This document shows positions 27,499-36,748 of a stretch of 64,000 bases of DNA, piece by piece. The DNA is from Candidatus Zixiibacteriota bacterium (GTDB lineage Bacteria; Zixibacteria; MSB-5A5; GN15; PGXB01): NCBI GenBank assembly GCA_016933955.1, contig JAFGTT010000038.1:1-64000 (forward strand), in the 5' to 3' direction. Position 1 is the stretch's first letter. The number at the start of each line of letters is the position of its first letter. The notes below the pieces were generated by a model that worked only from the letters and a program-made list of their open reading frames with translations, did no database searches and was not told where the DNA came from. The position numbers were made by a program, and so were the translations under genes.

Positions 27499-28533
27499 TC
27501 ATGCAGCTCTTATCATATTTTTCGCCGAAGCCTCCAAACTCTTTAGCTTTTCGACAGCTTTTTTCAGTTGATTACCGCCGGTTTTTTTAAGCAAGGTGAT
27601 GGCGGCTTCAAGCGAAGAACGGGCCGCACTGGCTTCACCGGTTTCGATTTCCAGGCAGCCAAGCTCATATAGGAGTTCCGCTTCGTGCTGCAACAGGTTA
27701 TTGGAACGGGTGAGCTTCAGGGCCCGGTCGATAATAGTGCGCGCCTGACGCTGATCCCCGGACTGGCGGTAAACCATGGCCTTGATAATGGCCAGATCGG
27801 CGGCCAGCTGGGGAGATTTAAGCGTATCAAGTAACTCCTCCGCCGCTGAAATTAGCGAGCGTGCGGCGACGATATCGCCGGTTTTTAATTGCAGTTTTGC
27901 CATATTCTGGTAGCAAATTTCAACCAGGTTGGTATCGTTGTTCTCCAGAGCCATAGTCATAGCTTCCTCGAAAGCCTTTTTAGTCTCGGGGAATTGTCCG
28001 AGCTCCAGGTATGCCAGGCCGATATTATGCAAAGCGTAAGCCTGGCGCAATCGGTTACCGGCTTTGCGGAAGTCTGACAGGCACAAATTGAAGATTTTAA
28101 TCGATTCCTTCTGCATACCCTGGATTGATGCCAGGGCCCCCTGGGTGTTCAGGATAGTTGCCCGAAGCTGGAAATCACCAGATTTGGTGGCAAGATCGAC
28201 AGCCTGATCGCACAACAATTCGCAATCACCGAATTGACCCATCTGGAATTTCATATTTGCAAGATTCCTGATTGATTCGGCCGCTCCGCGATAGTCCGCC
28301 TCATAAAGGTAGATTGTCGCGGCCTGCCGGAATGCATCATCTGCCCTGTCCCATTGGCCGGTCTGCATGAACGCTCGACCTAATTCCTTGGAAATCATGG
28401 CCCCAACCATTCTGTCCTGATCGGCTTCATTGAGTTTGAGCGCATCTCTAAGGAGCTGGAATACGACCGTCGTATTTCCCTGCTTCATCCAGCCTTTGGC
28501 CAGATCGAGTAGCTGTTTTGCATCCTGTTTCAT
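27499..28533 (-). CDS. TPR-repeat protein
   Basis: About 344 residues made almost entirely of TPR helices, with repeats from about 30 to 330 and no signal peptide or other domain. The repeats are related in style to those of the next gene (for example ELGQFPETKKAFEEA-like units). Its small size and position suggest a partner or regulator of the TPR-HD-GYP protein. The start at 28533 is preferred because an AGGTG site precedes that ATG. Confidence 0.8.
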   Translation of the reverse strand: MKQDAKQLLDLAKGWMKQGNTTVVFQLLRDALKLNEADQDRMVGAMISKELGRAFMQTGQWDRADDAFRQAATIYLYEADYRGAAESIRNLANMKFQMGQFGDCELLCDQAVDLATKSGDFQLRATILNTQGALASIQGMQKESIKIFNLCLSDFRKAGNRLRQAYALHNIGLAYLELGQFPETKKAFEEAMTMALENNDTNLVEICYQNMAKLQLKTGDIVAARSLISAAEELLDTLKSPQLAADLAIIKAMVYRQSGDQRQARTIIDRALKLTRSNNLLQHEAELLYELGCLEIETGEASAARSSLEAAITLLKKTGGNQLKKAVEKLKSLEASAKNMIRAA

Positions 28534-28602
28534 GCGTTCACCTATTACCATTATTCTCTAATTTTTGCCTTTACTGGGCCGTTAATATCCAAAGCTCCTC
28601 GT

Positions 28603-29136
28603 TCATTCATCGGTTATCAGGGCATAGGCGGAAAAATGACTGACAAAGGCTGTGACCGTCATATCGAGAGGATTAATATGGCAGTCAATGATATCCCAAT
28701 TGCCGCTATGGGGATTGTACCACGCCATTTTAATGGTGGTTTCGTCCAGGCCGGAAAGATCGGCGTCACGATAACTCATGGTCACCCTGACCGGAACATT
28801 GAAGATCAGCCCGTTGGTTCCGAAATCATTGGCAAACACCGCCAGATCGGGAATGTCAATGGAAATCAAGGTGTCATTCGGCAGTGCCTTGGGTGGGAAA
28901 TCCAGTTCCACATCGAGCAGTGTCACAACTCCGCCTTCGGCGGCGTTCAGAACAGTGTCGATATGTGCCACGGCATCAGTAACTTTCAATGCCGACAGAT
29001 TGCGTTTCAGAAGCGTTGTGGTGGCCGGATCATCGTTGGCGGTCGGCATTTTCGAACAGCCGATCGTCGAGAACAGGGCCATCAGAACCAGAGCCGTCAA
29101 GGCCATGATGCTTCTGTAATCCTTCATTTTAACCAT
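28603..29136 (-). CDS. Putative lipoprotein with ZU5-like domain
   Basis: A 177-residue protein. A hydrophobic N-terminus leads to STIGC, with the Cys at residue 27. This is an imperfect lipobox, so lipidation is likely but not certain. The mature part starts with a short linker, then a beta-rich ZU5-like region: ELDFPPKAL and VTMSYRDADLSGLDETTIKMAWYNP-type strands, ending FVSHFSAYAL. Such domains occur in many FCB cell-surface proteins. A GGGAG site precedes the ATG at 29136. It is the first gene downstream of the sigma-54-like element and the activator gene. Confidence 0.75.
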   Translation of the reverse strand: MVKMKDYRSIMALTALVLMALFSTIGCSKMPTANDDPATTTLLKRNLSALKVTDAVAHIDTVLNAAEGGVVTLLDVELDFPPKALPNDTLISIDIPDLAVFANDFGTNGLIFNVPVRVTMSYRDADLSGLDETTIKMAWYNPHSGNWDIIDCHINPLDMTVTAFVSHFSAYALITDE

Positions 29137-29184
29137 TTCGTTCTCCCTTCCGTTAACCCTTTTAGTGCTTCGTAAAAGGATATA

Positions 29185-29200
29185 GACAAAATTTGTGCCG
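29185..29200 (-). promoter_or_regulatory. Possible sigma-54 (-24/-12) promoter for the lipoprotein gene
   Basis: On the minus strand CGGCACAAATTTTGTC matches the -24/-12 consensus TGGCACG-N4-TTGC well at -24 (GGCAC) and less well at -12 (TTGT in place of TTGC). It lies about 50 bp upstream of the lipoprotein ATG and just downstream of a gene for a sigma-54 activator. The match is not perfect, so this is a proposal. Confidence 0.4.
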
Positions 29201-29297
29201 AAATGGGATTTTGTTGTTTATGTCTCTATCTATCAAAAGATTATGGTCCTGTCGACAGCGATCGAAAGACCCATTTAAAAGCGGGCCGATGGGTTGT

Positions 29298-29316
29298 CTG
29301 GTTCAAAACAAACCAG
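29298..29316. promoter_or_regulatory. Palindrome 1, candidate activator-binding site
   Basis: CTGGTTCAAAACAAACCAG is an imperfect 19-bp palindrome with 6-bp arms. It matches the second palindrome at 29389-29407 in 16 of 19 bases. Its centre is about 110 bp upstream of the sigma-54-like element, the usual range for an enhancer site. Confidence 0.5.
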
Positions 29317-29388
29317 CCCAATTTTTATACCGAGCTGTTGAATTGTGGTTAAGCTTTTGTGAGGTATGGCATTGTCTCTAAATACGAA

Positions 29389-29407
29389 CTGGTTCAAAAT
29401 GAACCGG
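29389..29407. promoter_or_regulatory. Palindrome 2, candidate activator-binding site
   Basis: CTGGTTCAAAATGAACCGG is the second copy of the 19-bp palindrome, with its centre 91 bp from the first. It also forms a hairpin eight bp past the activator stop and is followed on the plus strand by a T-run. A terminator role is therefore an alternative, but on the minus strand, where the activator is encoded, no T-run follows. Confidence 0.45.
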
Positions 29408-29414
29408 TTTTTTA

Positions 29415-30788
29415 TCAATGGCGGCGATCTTTTTGTAACTTATTCTCTTCCATAATCCTCCGAAGCCGGGCGCGGGATATGTGGAGAATCCGAGCGGCCT
29501 CGGAACGATTCCAGGATACCATATTAAGGATTTCGCCCACGATCTGTTTTTCGATGGATTTCAGGGCAAGGCCGGTTTCCGGAATTTCCACTCTGATAAA
29601 TTTTCGCTCCCGGGCGGTGATACGACCGTTGATAATAGCCTCGCCGATTTGCCGGGCGCCGATTTTAGGCGAAAGAGTCAGGAGGACGGAACGTTCAATC
29701 ACATTTCGTAATTCTCTGACATTACCGGGCCAGTGGTGTTCGACCAGTTTGTCAATGGCACCTTTTTCGAGAACCAGAGTTTTTTTATTATAAAGAGACC
29801 GATAAAATTCGAAATTATTCTTGGCCAGATCGGGAATATCCTCCTTACGTTCCCGAAGGGGAGGAAGATGGATGGCGATCAGGTTCAGGCGGAAAAGCAG
29901 GTCCTCGCGGAAGCGGCCGTCACCCACAGCCCGTTCAAGATCGATATTGGTGGCCGCCAGAACCCTGACATTGATTTCGGTTTCTCTTACGGTGCCGAGG
30001 GGTCGGAGTTTTCGGCTTTCGAGAATCTTAAGTAACTTGGCCTGGGCCGAGGGGGTAAGGTTACCGATCTCATCAAGAAAGATGGTCCCGTTATCGGCGA
30101 ATTCAAAAAGGCCCTTTTTATCGTTCCGGGCATCGGTGAAAGCACCCTTTTTATGGCCGAACAATTCCGATTCAAATAATTCATCGGGGATGGCCGAGCA
30201 ATTGACCTCAATAAAATGGTTATTGCGGCGGATACCGCTATAATGCATCACCTTGGCCAGTAAATCTTTGCCGGTTCCGGTTTCGCCGAAAATAATGGCA
30301 TTGGGATAATCGACATCACGGAGGTTATCAATCATTTCCTTGGTAGCCATAATTCGGGGCGAGTGACCGATAATAGCGGAAATATCATATTTATTTGCAA
30401 CAACAGTACTTACTGCTGGTGATGTTTCTTCCTTTTTTAGCAGACTTTCCAGGTGATCCCGATATTGCTGGTGGGAGAGAATTTCAGAAACGCCCATCCG
30501 CGCCAACCGCAGAGTTTGATCGTCGGAAATGGAATCGGCGATACCGATTATTTTCAATTTATCGAATGATTCGGAAAGCTCCTCGTAGAATGATTCCTGC
30601 CGGAATTCTTCCTTTTCCAGGTCGATATAGGCTGTTGCCTCGGCAGTCTGACAGGGAGGAATACCGGGTTTATCGCAAACTGACAACCCAGCCACCGGGG
30701 AATTCATTCCTGCCCGAATTTCATCCCATCGGGGAGAATTCAATTTGTTCCCGAAGAGGATGATACTGGTTTGATATATTGCGGCCAT
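29415..30788 (-). CDS. Sigma-54-dependent transcriptional activator with degenerate receiver domain
   Basis: A 457-residue activator. Residues 1-120 look like a receiver fold but lack the acidic pair after strand 1 and the Lys of strand 5, so phosphorylation control is doubtful. The AAA+ domain has Walker A GETGTGKD (168-175), the sigma-54 contact loop GAFTDA (215-220, a known variant of GAFTGA), Walker B TIFLDEIG and the FREDLLFRLN arginine-finger region. A Fis-type helix-turn-helix is at the C-terminus (SRARLRRIMEENKL). It lies directly upstream of the palindromes, the -24/-12-like element and the lipoprotein-TPR-HD-GYP genes. Confidence 0.93.
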   Translation of the reverse strand: MAAIYQTSIILFGNKLNSPRWDEIRAGMNSPVAGLSVCDKPGIPPCQTAEATAYIDLEKEEFRQESFYEELSESFDKLKIIGIADSISDDQTLRLARMGVSEILSHQQYRDHLESLLKKEETSPAVSTVVANKYDISAIIGHSPRIMATKEMIDNLRDVDYPNAIIFGETGTGKDLLAKVMHYSGIRRNNHFIEVNCSAIPDELFESELFGHKKGAFTDARNDKKGLFEFADNGTIFLDEIGNLTPSAQAKLLKILESRKLRPLGTVRETEINVRVLAATNIDLERAVGDGRFREDLLFRLNLIAIHLPPLRERKEDIPDLAKNNFEFYRSLYNKKTLVLEKGAIDKLVEHHWPGNVRELRNVIERSVLLTLSPKIGARQIGEAIINGRITARERKFIRVEIPETGLALKSIEKQIVGEILNMVSWNRSEAARILHISRARLRRIMEENKLQKDRRH

Positions 30789-30995
30789 ATCCTGTTTATC
30801 GGCAAATACTTGAATCTGTTAAGAAACGGTTTTGACGTTGTTCCCGTCGATTTTGATATTTTCCGACTTCAAGACCGGACATATAAATATCGAGTGAATA
30901 ACGGATTACAGGAAACAGGGCAGATTTTTGTTGATTGCCGGGGAAGAATTGCCAATTGTCGGTGTATAAGTTACAAATCATTTAAGGAGGATTAA

Positions 30996-32360
30996 GTGAG
31001 AGGATTTTTAATTTCGGGAGTGGTTGGTTTAGCAACCATTATCGGTTGTGGGTGGGCTGTGGCCGGGGATCTTTCAGTCACGGTTTATAACAGTAATTTG
31101 GGTGTGGTCCATGAAACCCGGGCGCTTGATTTTATCAAGGGGATGGGAATGGTTTCATTTGTCGACGTGCCCTCGCAGATCGATCCGACTTCGGTTGGAT
31201 TCGAGATGGTTGAGAAAAACAAGGCGGCGGTGATTCTGGAGCAGAATTTTTCTTATGATCTGGCGTCACCGGATAAAATATATGCCAAATATATCGACCG
31301 GAAGATTGACCTGATGGATGAAAACGGCCAGATGTACAGCGGAGAATTGCTATCCACCAACCGGGAATCATCGGTTCTCAGGGGTGAGGGAGGCCAGATT
31401 CAAATCGTCCGGATGGAAAAGGTGGTCAATGCTAACCTGCCTGGTTTGCCTGAAGGGCTGGTGACTCGGCCGACGCTGTTCTGGAAATACAATTCGGATT
31501 TTACCGGAAAAGCCGATTGCCGGGTCAGTTATCAGACCGCCGGTCTGAACTGGTCGGCGGAGTATGTGGGGATACTGGATGAAAAGGAAAAAGATTTGGC
31601 TTTTTCGGGTTGGGCCTCGATCACCAATAATTCCGGCGCGGCCTACCGTGATGCCACTCTAAAGCTGATTGCCGGGGATATTAATAGGGCAACGCCTCAG
31701 GTACGAGGTGGGCGATATCTACCGCAGGCCGAGGATATGATGCTGGCCAAGGGCTCGGCCGGTTTTGAAGAAAAACAATTTTTCGAGTATCATCTCTATA
31801 CTCTTCCGCGGAAGGCGACTATTGCGGATAATGAGATAAAGCAGATTTCTCTGTTCGATCCGACGGCTTCGAGGGTAACCAAGAAATATTATTATCAACC
31901 GGATGTTAATGATAAAAATGTCAAGGTTTCGGTGGAATTCGTCAATTCGATCCAGGCCGGTCTGGGGATGCCGCTTCCGGAAGGGAGAGTCCGTCTTTTC
32001 AAAGCCGACAGCGATGGTTCCATGATACTGCTGGGCGAGGACCGAATCGACCATACGCCCAAAGACGAGGAAGTGAAATTGACGGTTGGCAATGCTTTCG
32101 ATATTTCGGCTGAGACCAAGATACTCAACATGCAACAAGTCTCCCAACGGGTGGAAGAATATTCTTATGAAATAGAGTTGCGCAATCATAAGGATGAGAA
32201 CGTCACTATCCAGGTCGAGAAGAAATTTTACGGTGATTGGGAGATGATCAAGACGAATTATGAGTATAAGAAAAAGGACGCTGTGACGATTGAATTCGAG
32301 GTCCCGGTATTGGCCAACGGAAAGGCGGTTATCGACTTTCTGGTGAGGATCAGGAGTTAG
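30996..32360 (+). CDS. DUF4139-family exported protein
   Basis: A 454-residue protein with a signal peptide (residues 1-24), an N-terminal beta region that matches the DUF4140/DUF4139 opening (SVTVYNSNLGVVHETR), and a long beta-rich core with TAGLNWSAEYVG and WASITNNSGAAYRDATLKL, the typical DUF4139 block. The family function is unknown; members are secreted or envelope proteins. The GTG start has an AAGGAGG site 5 bp away. It stands apart from its neighbours in the divergent gap after the activator gene. Confidence 0.85.
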   Translation: MRGFLISGVVGLATIIGCGWAVAGDLSVTVYNSNLGVVHETRALDFIKGMGMVSFVDVPSQIDPTSVGFEMVEKNKAAVILEQNFSYDLASPDKIYAKYIDRKIDLMDENGQMYSGELLSTNRESSVLRGEGGQIQIVRMEKVVNANLPGLPEGLVTRPTLFWKYNSDFTGKADCRVSYQTAGLNWSAEYVGILDEKEKDLAFSGWASITNNSGAAYRDATLKLIAGDINRATPQVRGGRYLPQAEDMMLAKGSAGFEEKQFFEYHLYTLPRKATIADNEIKQISLFDPTASRVTKKYYYQPDVNDKNVKVSVEFVNSIQAGLGMPLPEGRVRLFKADSDGSMILLGEDRIDHTPKDEEVKLTVGNAFDISAETKILNMQQVSQRVEEYSYEIELRNHKDENVTIQVEKKFYGDWEMIKTNYEYKKKDAVTIEFEVPVLANGKAVIDFLVRIRS

Positions 32361-32375
32361 AACGATTTTATGTGG

Positions 32376-32404
32376 TTGACAGGGCGTACAAAAGATATTA
32401 AATT
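32376..32404 (+). promoter_or_regulatory. Sigma-70-type promoter for the TPR gene at 32454
   Basis: TTGACA (32376-32381) and TAAATT (32399-32404) are 17 bp apart and lie 49 bp upstream of the start codon. This sits just after the DUF4139 stop, so the TPR gene can be transcribed separately. Confidence 0.55.
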
Positions 32405-32453
32405 CGCCATTTAAATTGGATGAGACGAGGCGAACTGGAGTTAGGAGGATTAA

Positions 32454-33839
32454 ATGCAACGGATTAAATTGATAATTATTTTTGTTCTGATTGCCGTGCT
32501 GGCCGTACCGGTTTTTGCGGAGCGCCGGAAGAAGGAAATTAAAAACGCCGGGGCGTTGCTTTCATCGGCCAAAATTGCCATGCGCGGGAATCCCCCCCGA
32601 CTTGAGGAAGCCATGGGGTATCTTAATGAGGTCCTGGAAAACGAAGGTCCGCTTCCGGAAGCTTATTTTTATAAAGGCAGTATTTATGGGGAATATGTCA
32701 GCCGGGAATACGATCTCGCCAGGAAAAACGACCTGATTGATTCCATGATGACCAGTTATGATTCAGTTTACATCAGTTGCGATGACAAAGAGACGGATAA
32801 AAAGCTGAAGAAGAATTGTAAGGAATATCATGATATTCTGGATTCGGTCAAATCCGCTTTATGGATCGAAAATTTCAACAGCGCTATAACTGTCCTGGGT
32901 CATCTTGACAAGGAATATCTTCCGACCTACCGCAATGCAACCGATTCCGTGATCGAAGCGGAAGCTAAGAAAATCGTTGATGCCGCGGTTGACAGCAGTC
33001 TGCTTTATTTCAAGGCGGCGATGATGGTGGACCCCAGTGAGTACCGGGCTTTTGAGGGTACAGGTATAGTTTATGACCGTCTGAAGATGCTTGATTCTTC
33101 CGCGGCCTGGTTTATCAAGGCCCATAATATCGTTCCCGATTCTCTTAATATAATTCAGAATATTGCCTATGCCTTTATTATGCAGAATGACTGGGATAAT
33201 GCCATCTTGTGGTTCCGGAAGCTGCTGGAAAAGGTTCCCGATGATGTCGGGACGATGACCAATGTGGCCATTTGTTTCAATAATAAACAGTTGTATGATT
33301 CGGCCTTTGCCTACAATATGATGGTCGTCAAGGCGGATTCCACCGATGCCGATGCCTTTATCGATATCGGTCAGTATTACCTGCTGAAATCGCAGAGGAT
33401 TTCAGATTCCGTCAAGGAGTACCAGACCAATGGGGATCAAAAGAGTGCGGAGAAATTCATAGTTGAGCGCGATCGGCTGTTCGATTCCTGCGCGACCTAC
33501 TTCAAGAAAGGTGTCGAGTTGAATCCGGAAAATATCACCGGTCTGGAAAATTACGGAATTATCAGCATGATTACCGGGGATTATAATGCTTCGGAGATGG
33601 TTTTCACCAAGTTGACGGAACTGGAGCCAAACCGGAAGGAACACTGGATCGATTTGGGTGATACCTACGTTCAGTTGCAGAAATTCGATGAGGCCATAGC
33701 CCCATTCGAGAAGGCTTCAGAGCTGGATCCAAGTGATGTGCGTTTGTGGGAAATTCTAGCCGACCTGTATGAATCATCGGGCCAGACCCAGAAGGCCAAA
33801 GCCGCCAAAAGCAAGGCCGAAGAATTGAAAAATATGTAA
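32454..33839 (+). CDS. Exported TPR-repeat protein
   Basis: A 461-residue protein with a signal peptide (MQRIKLIIIFVLIAVLAVPVFA) and TPR units spread over the chain. The clearest are at the C-terminus: NRKEHWIDLGDTYVQLQKF followed by DEAIAPFEKASELDPSDVRLWEILADLYES. It ends in an Ala/Lys-rich helix. It is related in style to the TPR gene at 59080 but is not adjacent to envelope transport genes. A GGAGG site precedes the ATG, and a strong terminator follows. Confidence 0.83.
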   Translation: MQRIKLIIIFVLIAVLAVPVFAERRKKEIKNAGALLSSAKIAMRGNPPRLEEAMGYLNEVLENEGPLPEAYFYKGSIYGEYVSREYDLARKNDLIDSMMTSYDSVYISCDDKETDKKLKKNCKEYHDILDSVKSALWIENFNSAITVLGHLDKEYLPTYRNATDSVIEAEAKKIVDAAVDSSLLYFKAAMMVDPSEYRAFEGTGIVYDRLKMLDSSAAWFIKAHNIVPDSLNIIQNIAYAFIMQNDWDNAILWFRKLLEKVPDDVGTMTNVAICFNNKQLYDSAFAYNMMVVKADSTDADAFIDIGQYYLLKSQRISDSVKEYQTNGDQKSAEKFIVERDRLFDSCATYFKKGVELNPENITGLENYGIISMITGDYNASEMVFTKLTELEPNRKEHWIDLGDTYVQLQKFDEAIAPFEKASELDPSDVRLWEILADLYESSGQTQKAKAAKSKAEELKNM

Positions 33840-33860
33840 CCTGTCAATCGGCAGGAGTAA

Positions 33861-33892
33861 GGCAGGCCGCCAGGATGGCCTGCCTTTTTTTT
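33861..33892 (+). terminator. Intrinsic terminator between the TPR gene and priA
   Basis: GGCAGGCC (33861-33868) pairs with GGCCTGCC (33877-33884), followed by eight T residues. The T-run ends only three bases before the proposed priA ATG. Confidence 0.93.
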
Positions 33893-33895
33893 CAG

Positions 33896-36292
33896 ATGAA
33901 AAACCGACTGGTAAATATAGCTATCCCCAACATGCCGCCGCGGCTGTTTACCTATAGTCTACCCGAAGGCTGGACGATTTCTCTTCGGCCGGGGCAACGC
34001 TGTCTGGTTCCGCTGGGACGCCGCCGGGTGGCCGGATATTATGTCGAATCGACCGGAATCGAACCGAAGGCACGGTTGAAACCGATCATCGACGTCATAG
34101 ATCATGAGACGCTCTTCAATTCCGAGCTATGGAAATTCCTACAATGGATGAGTGAGTATTATTTTGCCAATCCGGGTGATGTTCTCAATGCCTCCCTGCC
34201 GCCGGACTTACGCAAAATTCGTAAGCCGCATTACCGGGTAACGGATATTTTCGAACAGGTCGCCGGGGAATCCGGACTTGAGGCAGGATGGCGACGTCGG
34301 CTTGGAGCCAAAGGTATTCTCGGCGCCGGGGATATAAAGGCCATGGAAGCCGGATGGCCGGGTTTGCTTGACAGGCTGGTGACCACCGGAGCCCTTAAAG
34401 CAGATTGGTCGGGGATTGCGGGGATTAAAGGCGAAATTATACTGGGGTACAAGCTCGCACCACTGGATGGCGAAGGGAATAAGGATTATGATCGTTTGGC
34501 GTCTCTTGCCCCGGAGGCCGATCTCTTAAGCCGGGAGGCGATTCTTGAAAGCGGCGTCAGCCAATATCGTTTTCGCAAAATGGTTGAACAAAATACTCTG
34601 ATGCCGGTTTACGGCTTGCCGGGATTGTTCGACTATTTTCGACCGCGTCCGGAGATTAACACGATCACTCCTAATAATGAGCAGGCCGAAGCGATAAAAA
34701 AGATTATGGCTTGTATGGGGCGGTTCGAACCATTTTTATTATACGGCATAACCGGATCGGGCAAAACTCTGGTTTACTGCCACCTGGCCCGGGAGGTTCT
34801 CGAACGCGGAGGGACGGTTCTGGTGCTGGTTCCGGAAATCGCCCTGGCCGGAACCCTTCTGACCTATTTCAAAGCTTTTTTCGGCGATTCGGTGGCGCTT
34901 TTGCATTCGGCCCTGAAATCCAGAGAACGAGTTTTGGTCTGGCAGAATATTCGTAACGGCCATTTCCGGATAGTTATCGGGGCTCGTTCAGCCATTTTTT
35001 CACCAATGGAGAACCTTGGAATGATCGTGGTGGATGAGGAACATGATGAATCATACAAGCAGGATGATCCCTCGCCGCGTTTCCAAGCCCGCGATGCGGC
35101 CGTGATGCGGGCCAAGATGGCCGGAATTCCGATTATTTTGGGTTCGGCGTCACCCTCGGTGGAGTCTTTTTACAATGCCGAGTCGGGCCGGTATCGTCTT
35201 CTCAAACTGACGCGCCGACCGGAACAGGCGGCGGTTCCACTGGTTCGGGTTGTTGATTTGAAAAAAGAGCGATATTCGACGGGGGATCTTTTTTTTACGC
35301 CGATTCTTAAAGACAAAATCCGCCGATCTCTGGACGAAAAAAACCAGATTATTCTTTATCTTAACCGGCGCGGTTTTTCCCCTCGGATTAAGTGCCTGGA
35401 CTGCGGTTTTACTCCGGAATGCCCGCACTGCAATATCAGTCTTACCTATCACCGTTCGGGCAATCGGCTGGTGTGTCATTTCTGCGGCTTTATAAACAGC
35501 AATTATAATAAATGTGCATCCTGCGGTGGGGATAATTTCCTTCATCTGGGGACGGGGACGCAAAAAATCGAAGATAAGCTGGGCGAATTATTTCCCGAGG
35601 CGGCCATAGTTCGGCTGGACTCGGATTCGGCGGCCGGTCGGGACAGGGTCCATGTGATCCTGTCGGAATTTGCCTCGAGGAAACACGATATATTACTGGG
35701 AACTCAGATGGTGACCAAGGGAATTGATTTCCCCGATGTTTCTCTGGTCGGAGTCCTTATGGCAGATATCGGGTTGGATATGCCCGATTTTCGGGCCTCG
35801 GAAAAACTGTTTGCCAAGCTGATCCAGGTTTCGGGGCGGTCCGGCCGGGGGATTATTCCGGGGGAAGTGGTCATCCAGACTTTTAATCCTGAGACGGACC
35901 TGATCGATGATGCGGCGCGGCAGGATTATGACTCCTTTTACGCCCGGGAGATATTGTCGCGGAAGCAGTTGCAGTATCCGCCATTTGCGCATCTGATAAA
36001 TTTCCGGTTGTCGTCAAAAAATGAAAAGTCACTGGAGAAATCGGCCCTGGATTTCCGGCAACGCCTGGAAATGAAAGTGAAAGAGAATGATTTGTCGGGA
36101 CAAATTCTCGGTCCGGCTCCCAGCCCGTTGTACCGGTTGCGGGGGATGTACCGCCGCCATCTGTTTCTGAAAACCAGACAGATACTCAAGGCGATCAGAA
36201 TCATCGGAGAGTGGGAATATCACGAGTCTAATTTTGGTCTGATTTCGAGTGCCAGGCCGGTGGTCGATATCGATCCCTATGATATGATGTGA
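33896..36292 (+). CDS. priA: Primosomal protein N' (replication restart helicase)
   Basis: About 798 residues of PriA, the superfamily 2 helicase that reloads the replisome at collapsed forks. The 3'-DNA-binding domain is N-terminal, Walker A is GITGSGKT (about 280-287), and Walker B is the DEEH box in VVDEEHDESYKQ. All eight zinc-binding Cys are present between CLDCGF and CASCGG. The ATG at 33896 lies three bases after the terminator T-run and has no ribosome site, so translation may start on a very short or leaderless message, or at 33932. Confidence 0.95.
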   Translation: MKNRLVNIAIPNMPPRLFTYSLPEGWTISLRPGQRCLVPLGRRRVAGYYVESTGIEPKARLKPIIDVIDHETLFNSELWKFLQWMSEYYFANPGDVLNASLPPDLRKIRKPHYRVTDIFEQVAGESGLEAGWRRRLGAKGILGAGDIKAMEAGWPGLLDRLVTTGALKADWSGIAGIKGEIILGYKLAPLDGEGNKDYDRLASLAPEADLLSREAILESGVSQYRFRKMVEQNTLMPVYGLPGLFDYFRPRPEINTITPNNEQAEAIKKIMACMGRFEPFLLYGITGSGKTLVYCHLAREVLERGGTVLVLVPEIALAGTLLTYFKAFFGDSVALLHSALKSRERVLVWQNIRNGHFRIVIGARSAIFSPMENLGMIVVDEEHDESYKQDDPSPRFQARDAAVMRAKMAGIPIILGSASPSVESFYNAESGRYRLLKLTRRPEQAAVPLVRVVDLKKERYSTGDLFFTPILKDKIRRSLDEKNQIILYLNRRGFSPRIKCLDCGFTPECPHCNISLTYHRSGNRLVCHFCGFINSNYNKCASCGGDNFLHLGTGTQKIEDKLGELFPEAAIVRLDSDSAAGRDRVHVILSEFASRKHDILLGTQMVTKGIDFPDVSLVGVLMADIGLDMPDFRASEKLFAKLIQVSGRSGRGIIPGEVVIQTFNPETDLIDDAARQDYDSFYAREILSRKQLQYPPFAHLINFRLSSKNEKSLEKSALDFRQRLEMKVKENDLSGQILGPAPSPLYRLRGMYRRHLFLKTRQILKAIRIIGEWEYHESNFGLISSARPVVDIDPYDMM

Positions 36293-36379
36293 GGGCTTTT
36301 TAAGGCGGAGCGATCACAGGTCCTGAACCTGCCGTGTCAGGCCCAGAATCCGGATCGGATTACACGAATGCAAAAACCA

Positions 36380-36748
36380 TTATGGTCCGACAACGGCCAG
36401 TTTGTGCACCCTGAATAGGGAACTGCGCATCAGTTTGTCGATTCTTTTCAATTCGCTTCGAGCAATAGTGGAAAACCGGAAACCCATGTCGAAATAATTG
36501 CCGTCATCACTCTGTCGGTTCCAGACACAGGTGGCATCGAATGTGACATAAGGACTGCCATCAATCTCTTTTGGCATAACCAGTCGTAATTGCTCGACAG
36601 TACCTACCGAGATTTCTTTTTCGCCTACCAGTTTCAAACCCTGTTTAGAAATATCGGCCAGGCAACCGATGAGCAGGTCGGTTTTCCGATCAAGAACGGC
36701 GAAATAGGTTTTGGTCGGTTTTCTTTCGTGTCTTCGCCTTTCATTCAT
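36380..36748 (-). CDS. PilZ-domain protein
   Basis: A 122-residue protein that is a single PilZ domain. The c-di-GMP-binding RxxxR element is at the N-terminus (RRRHERKP, residues 4-11), and the second motif DxSxxG appears as DISKQG (about 33-38). It is likely a cytoplasmic c-di-GMP receptor. It is monocistronic as far as visible. It may respond to the HD-GYP enzyme encoded 9 kb to the left, but nothing in the sequence links the two directly. Confidence 0.88.
   Translation of the reverse strand: MNERRRHERKPTKTYFAVLDRKTDLLIGCLADISKQGLKLVGEKEISVGTVEQLRLVMPKEIDGSPYVTFDATCVWNRQSDDGNYFDMGFRFSTIARSELKRIDKLMRSSLFRVHKLAVVGP

Noticed and set aside
29193-29381. Short plus-strand open frame between the activator and lipoprotein genes
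   Set aside because: No ribosome site, Cys/Trp-rich product, and it covers the palindromes and promoter element.
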